From positions 1 through 35,906 of the forward strand of contig CATJXY010000030.1 of assembly GCA_949744505.1 (NCBI GenBank): DNA of 35,906 nt, read 5' to 3'. Shown piece after piece: positions 32,774 to 35,906 of the stretch (the stretch's first letter is position 1; the number at the start of each line of letters is the position of its first letter). The notes under the pieces were generated by a model, which had not been told where the DNA came from, ran no database searches, and saw nothing but the letters and a program-made list of their open reading frames with translations. The position numbers and the translations under genes were made by a program. The DNA comes from an uncultured Erysipelotrichaceae bacterium. GTDB taxonomy: Bacteria > Bacillota_I > Bacilli_A > Erysipelotrichales > Erysipelotrichaceae.

Positions 32774-32782
32774 TGGTATAAT
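32774..32782 (+). promoter_or_regulatory. Extended -10 promoter of the second lipoprotein
   Basis: TGG-TATAAT is a textbook extended -10, with no good -35. Bases 32770-32804 resemble the stretch around the -10 and ribosome site of the 31733 gene. The ~200 bp upstream (32561-32770) is AT-rich and holds nothing I can call. Confidence 0.6.
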
Positions 32783-32812
32783 AAAATTAACTTTAGGGAA
32801 GGAATCGAAAAT

Positions 32813-33970
32813 ATGAAAAAAATAGTATTATTTTTATTGGCCGGATTTATGATGATTTCTGTCATGGCTTGTTCAAAAGATGAAGAAACAGTTCAGGATG
32901 TGATGGAAAAAGTTCAACAAAACTACACGGATGTATTTGGCTTGGAAATGGATATGGATGCATCCTATACAATTTCTTTATCCGGATTAGAAATGAAAGC
33001 GGATATGAAAATGGAAACTCTTCAAGAGAATTTAGGAGATCCAAAGAATCTTGCGATGGAAATGGATATGGAACTGAGTATGCTTGGCCAAACGATGTCC
33101 ATGAAAGAATGGGTTAAAGACGGTGTGGCTTATATCGATGATTTTGAGACAAAGACGAAACAAGAATTGGATAATAATGATCTCTCTGAATTGGATGGAA
33201 AGTTTGGGGCTATTTCCAAAGATAGTTTAAAAGAATTCTCTGAAAATGCGCAAATGGAAAAAACAAATGATGGGTATATCATTTCCGGAAGCAGTGATTA
33301 TGCAAAGATGCTTGAAGAAATTATAGAAAGCCTTGGGTTGGCAGAGTCTTTGGGTACAGAAGTTTCTGAAGCCTTATCTAGTTTAAAAATAGAGAGCTTC
33401 AATATTAAATACACTATTACAAATGACTATGAAATAGAAAATGCTCATATTGATTTTAAGGCTACGATGAGTGTAGATGATCAAGAAGTGACAATGGATT
33501 TGAATTTGGATATGAATATAAAAACATATGATCAAACCCAAATCAAATATCCGGATTTCAGTGAATGGGATAATCCAAGTGGAAATGAAGATGTTTCGAG
33601 TGTTTCTTGTTCCTACGAGGGAGAAGGAATCAGCGAACTTATGATGATGCATGCTGAAGATGATACTGTAGTAGAGATTGAATCTTACATGGTTGTTGAT
33701 TATGCTACATATGATATTGGAAGTGATGAGGAAAAAGAAGCATTTATGGAGAACATGAAATCCATGTATCAAGCTTATGAGGGAGTAGAATGTTCCGTGG
33801 ATGATTTAGGTGAAGAAATGGGAATCGCTATTGCTATCGACATGAACAAGGTGAGCCTTTCAACTTTAGTTGAATTAGGGTTAGCTTCCGGAGATAGCAT
33901 AGAAGGACAAGGATTCAGTTTGATGCAATCTATTATCGGTCTTGAAGCAAGCGGATATGATTGTGAATAA
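32813..33970 (+). CDS. Two-domain lipoprotein with a YehR (DUF1307)-like C-terminal domain
   Basis: The start at ATG 32813 (AAGGA 9 nt upstream) is preferred over an in-frame ATG at 32750, which would precede the promoter. The 385-aa product opens with a lipoprotein signal, MKKIVLFLLAGFMMISVMAC. The N-terminal half (about 25-230) is Met- and Asp-rich with LolA-like repeats (EMDMDASYTISLSGLEMKAD; AMEMDMELSMLGQTMSMKEW), like DUF6612-type lipoproteins. The C-terminal ~120 residues (SCSYEGEGISELMMMHAEDD; YQAYEGVECSVDDL; MQSIIGLEASGYDCE) follow the YehR/DUF1307 layout, where CxY..., Gxx, and Lxx-GY/F are typical. Function unknown. It lies between two terminators. Confidence 0.82.
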   Translation: MKKIVLFLLAGFMMISVMACSKDEETVQDVMEKVQQNYTDVFGLEMDMDASYTISLSGLEMKADMKMETLQENLGDPKNLAMEMDMELSMLGQTMSMKEWVKDGVAYIDDFETKTKQELDNNDLSELDGKFGAISKDSLKEFSENAQMEKTNDGYIISGSSDYAKMLEEIIESLGLAESLGTEVSEALSSLKIESFNIKYTITNDYEIENAHIDFKATMSVDDQEVTMDLNLDMNIKTYDQTQIKYPDFSEWDNPSGNEDVSSVSCSYEGEGISELMMMHAEDDTVVEIESYMVVDYATYDIGSDEEKEAFMENMKSMYQAYEGVECSVDDLGEEMGIAIAIDMNKVSLSTLVELGLASGDSIEGQGFSLMQSIIGLEASGYDCE

Positions 33971-33978
33971 TTAAAACA

Positions 33979-34020
33979 AAGAATGTCACAGAGTTAAAAG
34001 TTTATTGTGGCATTCTTTTT
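33979..34020 (+). terminator. Terminator of the second lipoprotein gene
   Basis: AAGAATGTCACA pairs with TGTGGCATTCTT (one G-U), then TTTTT. Confidence 0.9.
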
Positions 34021-34104
34021 ATTTAGGATGCATAAAAATAGAAAAGGATTGTTTGAAACGATTCATTTGAAGGGGGATAAATGAACGAAAAACAGAGTTC
34101 GCAA

Positions 34105-34133
34105 TTGCAGGAAAAGACAAATTTAGATATAAT
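34105..34133 (+). promoter_or_regulatory. Promoter of the PH-like/membrane protein gene
   Basis: TTGCAG (34105-34110), a 17-bp spacer and TATAAT (34128-34133), 32 bp upstream of the start codon. Confidence 0.75.
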
Positions 34134-34165
34134 GAATTATGTAAATTTATTGAGGAGGGAAGAGA

Positions 34166-35572
34166 ATGAAAACGGCAGTAAAAAAATTTAAATCATATAT
34201 GCGCAAGATCGGTGCTTTATTTTCATTATCTTTAGCAGTGTTGTTTGCGGTAATCATTGCGGCATCCATGACAGCTTCAGATAGTGGAGAAGGATTTATG
34301 ATTGCCATGATCGTGGTTCTTGGATTTTTGGTTATCATGGTTTTTGCAATATTTGAACTTGTTACACTGATTGTTGCATCGGGATTTAAAAATTCAATAA
34401 AAAAACAAGAAGAAATAAACGGAGATTCTTTACAAGAGGAATGGGATCAAGATGTTACGGATCTTGGGAAGGGCTATTATCTGACAAAAGATTGGATTGT
34501 CAGTACTCATTCCCCGGCAATGGCATTTCATAAGAATACCATTGATGATTACACGGTTGAAAAGGATTTTGTGCGGGGAAAAGAAGTTCACATTTATACA
34601 TTGCGTGGGAATGGGGCTTCGATTCAGATGCGATTTACTGAGAATGGATCGGGAGAAAATCTAAGCAGTGTCAATAAATGGTTTAAAAGAAGAAGAGAAG
34701 AATTAAATGCTCTAAAGGCTGAAGCGGATCCTTCTTCACTTGAAGGGGAAACTGAAACTATGAGTGAGACTGTGGAAGAAGAGCGAATTCCAATTACAAA
34801 TAGACCGCAAAGGGATCCGAATTCCGCGAAAAAAGTGCTGGCAATCATTGGCTTTATTGGGGCATTGTTGGTATTATTGTTGATTACCTCATTTGTATCA
34901 GGGAAAGTTAATTCAAAGAAAGAAATCAATAAAGTTATCAAACAAAGCGAATATGATACGATTGATGAATATGCTGATTATTTGAAAGAAGCGGCAGGAA
35001 GCAATGAAAATATTGAATTCTATTTGGATGAATATTCTGATGGATATCATGTTGTCACAATTGAAAATAACGAAAATTCATTTTATTACTGTGAATTATT
35101 ATTAGATAGTTCCGATTCGGACAGTGAGATTCTTGTATTCGCAAGACCAAGAAGAAATGAGTATTATTATCGTGAGTTTACTGATGTTCCGGACACATAT
35201 GAAATAAAAAATGATAGTTTTTATGAGTTCACATATCCAAATGTAGATTTCAAATATACAATCGAAGATGATGGAGATAGTGAAGGATATATATGGGAAA
35301 ACTTGGTGGTTGCACCGGAACACTTAAATTTAGATGATATTTCTAAATTAGCTGAAAGATTATATGCGGAATGTGTTTTGACCGATGTTTGGTATGAAGT
35401 TTATTATGTTTTTGATGAAAATGTTGAAAAAGTAGAAGTTGATGGGTATTATTACTATGATCTTTCAACTGCCCAGTATGGGTTTGCCATTGATTTGGAA
35501 AATAAACAAATCGTATTCTATGAACTTATTGGTGAATCATTTGAAGAATGCATGACAATTGAAATGAAATAA
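34166..35572 (+). CDS. Membrane protein: PH-like cytoplasmic domain plus the shared extracytoplasmic domain (copy 2)
   Basis: A 468-aa protein. Two N-terminal membrane spans (about 11-33 and 43-70) are followed by a ~90-residue soluble stretch with alternating strands (GKGYYLTKDWIVSTHSPAMA; KEVHIYTLRGNGASIQMRF), reminiscent of bacterial PH-like domains and probably cytoplasmic. An acidic linker leads to a third span, LAIIGFIGALLVLLLITSFV (about 230-250). The C-terminal ~210 residues (KQSEYDTIDEYADYLKEAAG to the end) are the same domain as in the 31733 lipoprotein. The topology puts that domain outside the cell. The start has GAGGAGGGAAGAG upstream. It is the last gene before the rRNA operon. 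The pairing of an external sensor-like domain with an internal one suggests signalling, but no enzymatic motif is visible. Confidence 0.83.
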   Translation: MKTAVKKFKSYMRKIGALFSLSLAVLFAVIIAASMTASDSGEGFMIAMIVVLGFLVIMVFAIFELVTLIVASGFKNSIKKQEEINGDSLQEEWDQDVTDLGKGYYLTKDWIVSTHSPAMAFHKNTIDDYTVEKDFVRGKEVHIYTLRGNGASIQMRFTENGSGENLSSVNKWFKRRREELNALKAEADPSSLEGETETMSETVEEERIPITNRPQRDPNSAKKVLAIIGFIGALLVLLLITSFVSGKVNSKKEINKVIKQSEYDTIDEYADYLKEAAGSNENIEFYLDEYSDGYHVVTIENNENSFYYCELLLDSSDSDSEILVFARPRRNEYYYREFTDVPDTYEIKNDSFYEFTYPNVDFKYTIEDDGDSEGYIWENLVVAPEHLNLDDISKLAERLYAECVLTDVWYEVYYVFDENVEKVEVDGYYYYDLSTAQYGFAIDLENKQIVFYELIGESFEECMTIEMK

Positions 35573-35580
35573 AATTAAAG

Positions 35581-35664
35581 AAACAGATATATTTTGTTAA
35601 AGAAACTACATTTAAATTTAAAAAAATGAAAGTTTTGTTTATCAAAAAGTATCTGTTTTTATAT
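35581..35664 (+). terminator. Possible branched terminator after the PH-like gene
   Basis: AAACAGATA (35581-35589) pairs perfectly with TATCTGTTT (35650-35658) before a T-rich tail. The 60-nt loop contains a second short stem (AAACT/AGTTT). The long loop keeps this tentative. Confidence 0.45.
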
Positions 35665-35754
35665 ATTTCAAAGGAAAGAAAAAAGTTTATTCATAGAATT
35701 AATTTAAGGAAATGACAATGTTTGGATTTTTTTGTAAAAAAATCAAAAAAAAGA

Positions 35755-35783
35755 TTGACATTAATTTGCGAGAGGTGTATAGT
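35755..35783 (+). promoter_or_regulatory. Strong rRNA operon promoter
   Basis: A perfect TTGACA (35755-35760), a 17-bp spacer and TATAGT (35778-35783). Upstream A/T tracts, including an inverted GATTTTTTT/AAAAAAATC at 35725-35744, form a probable UP-like curved region. The sequence downstream is a typical rRNA leader. Confidence 0.9.
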
Positions 35784-35789
35784 AATGAA

Positions 35790-35906
35790 GCTGTCAAAAA
35801 GAACAGCACTTGATCTTTGAGAACTAAATAGAAACAAAATCACAACGTCAATGAGAAGAAAGACACGAGAAGTGTCGAAAAGATAAAAAGAGCGAGATCA
35901 AATGGA
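35790..35906 (+). promoter_or_regulatory. rRNA operon leader with boxA-like element; 16S begins at or past the window edge
   Basis: A hairpin GCTGT/ACAGC lies near 35791-35808. TGATCTTTGAGAACTAAATA (35811-35830) matches the boxA-like antitermination/processing element found before 16S in Bacillota (TGxTCTTTGAAAACT). A second hairpin, GACAC-GAGAA-GTGTC, occupies 35862-35876. The window closes with AAATGGA, the usual lead-in to GAGTTTGATC, the 5' end of 16S, so no rRNA gene is included. Confidence 0.85.

Noticed and set aside
34081-34191. A 36-codon ORF with AAGGGGG before its ATG, overlapping the 34166 gene start in another frame
   Set aside because: The only good promoter (-10 at 34128-34133) lies inside it, and a terminator precedes it, so it is unlikely to be transcribed whole. 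It cannot be fully excluded.
35790-35906. Start of the 16S rRNA gene inside the window
   Set aside because: The conserved GAGTTTGATC is not reached; only the leader is present.

Overview
The window is about 35.9 kb of AT-rich Bacillota (Firmicutes) DNA. The organism is probably a gut or oral member of the Erysipelotrichia or a close relative. This rests on low G+C, clear Shine-Dalgarno sites, an HprK/PTS carbon-control gene set, the rapZ-yvcK-whiA trio, several lipoproteins and a V-x-T-G-D type cell-wall sorting signal. The class is an inference; no rRNA or marker tree is available here. No transposase, phage gene, tRNA or CRISPR array is visible.

Layout. (1) 1-2946: 3' part of a large sortase-anchored surface protein ending in calcium-binding-type Asp-rich tandem repeats. 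(2) 3085-4406: a TetR regulator divergent from a Cys-rich lipoprotein, with two near-identical palindromes in the shared promoter. (3) 4801-8931: a CydDC-like heterodimeric ABC exporter in an operon with a YgbA-like protein and a YbaN (DUF454) membrane protein, behind a perfect 16-bp palindrome. (4) 8945-10054: a promoter, a highly folded intergenic RNA with its own terminator, then a winged-helix protein that looks like a worn-down AlbA/HATPase regulator. (5) 10165-13209: a DegV fatty-acid-binding protein, an unrecognised 448-aa protein and two small CotF-like genes. (6) 13400-19819: uvrA-hprK-(lgt-like/ppaX fusion)-trxB-osmC, packed as one operon. (7) 19878-25416: a PRD regulator divergent from a cellobiose-type PTS (EIIB, EIIC, EIIA) and a 6-phospho-beta-glucosidase. 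(8) 25545-29168: an alpha/beta hydrolase, then rapZ-yvcK-whiA. (9) 29208-31592: a degenerate SNase-like membrane protein, a small membrane protein and two GNAT acetyltransferases. (10) 31733-35572: two lipoproteins and a PH-like/membrane protein; the first and last share one extracytoplasmic domain. (11) 35755-35906: the promoter and leader of an rRNA operon; 16S should begin at or just past the right edge.

How it fits together. The order uvrA-hprK-lgt-ppaX-trxB-rapZ-yvcK-whiA is the Bacillus subtilis arrangement, here broken between trxB and rapZ by osmC, the PTS/GH1 unit and a hydrolase. HprK phosphorylates HPr on serine, its reverse reaction releases pyrophosphate, and PpaX removes pyrophosphate, so the fused PpaX domain fits beside hprK. 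The Lgt half of that fusion appears to have lost its catalytic residues although the window encodes three lipoproteins, so an active Lgt must lie elsewhere. The best candidates for something new are the folded RNA at about 8981-9195 with the gene behind it, the dead-Lgt/PpaX fusion, and the domain pair near the rRNA operon.
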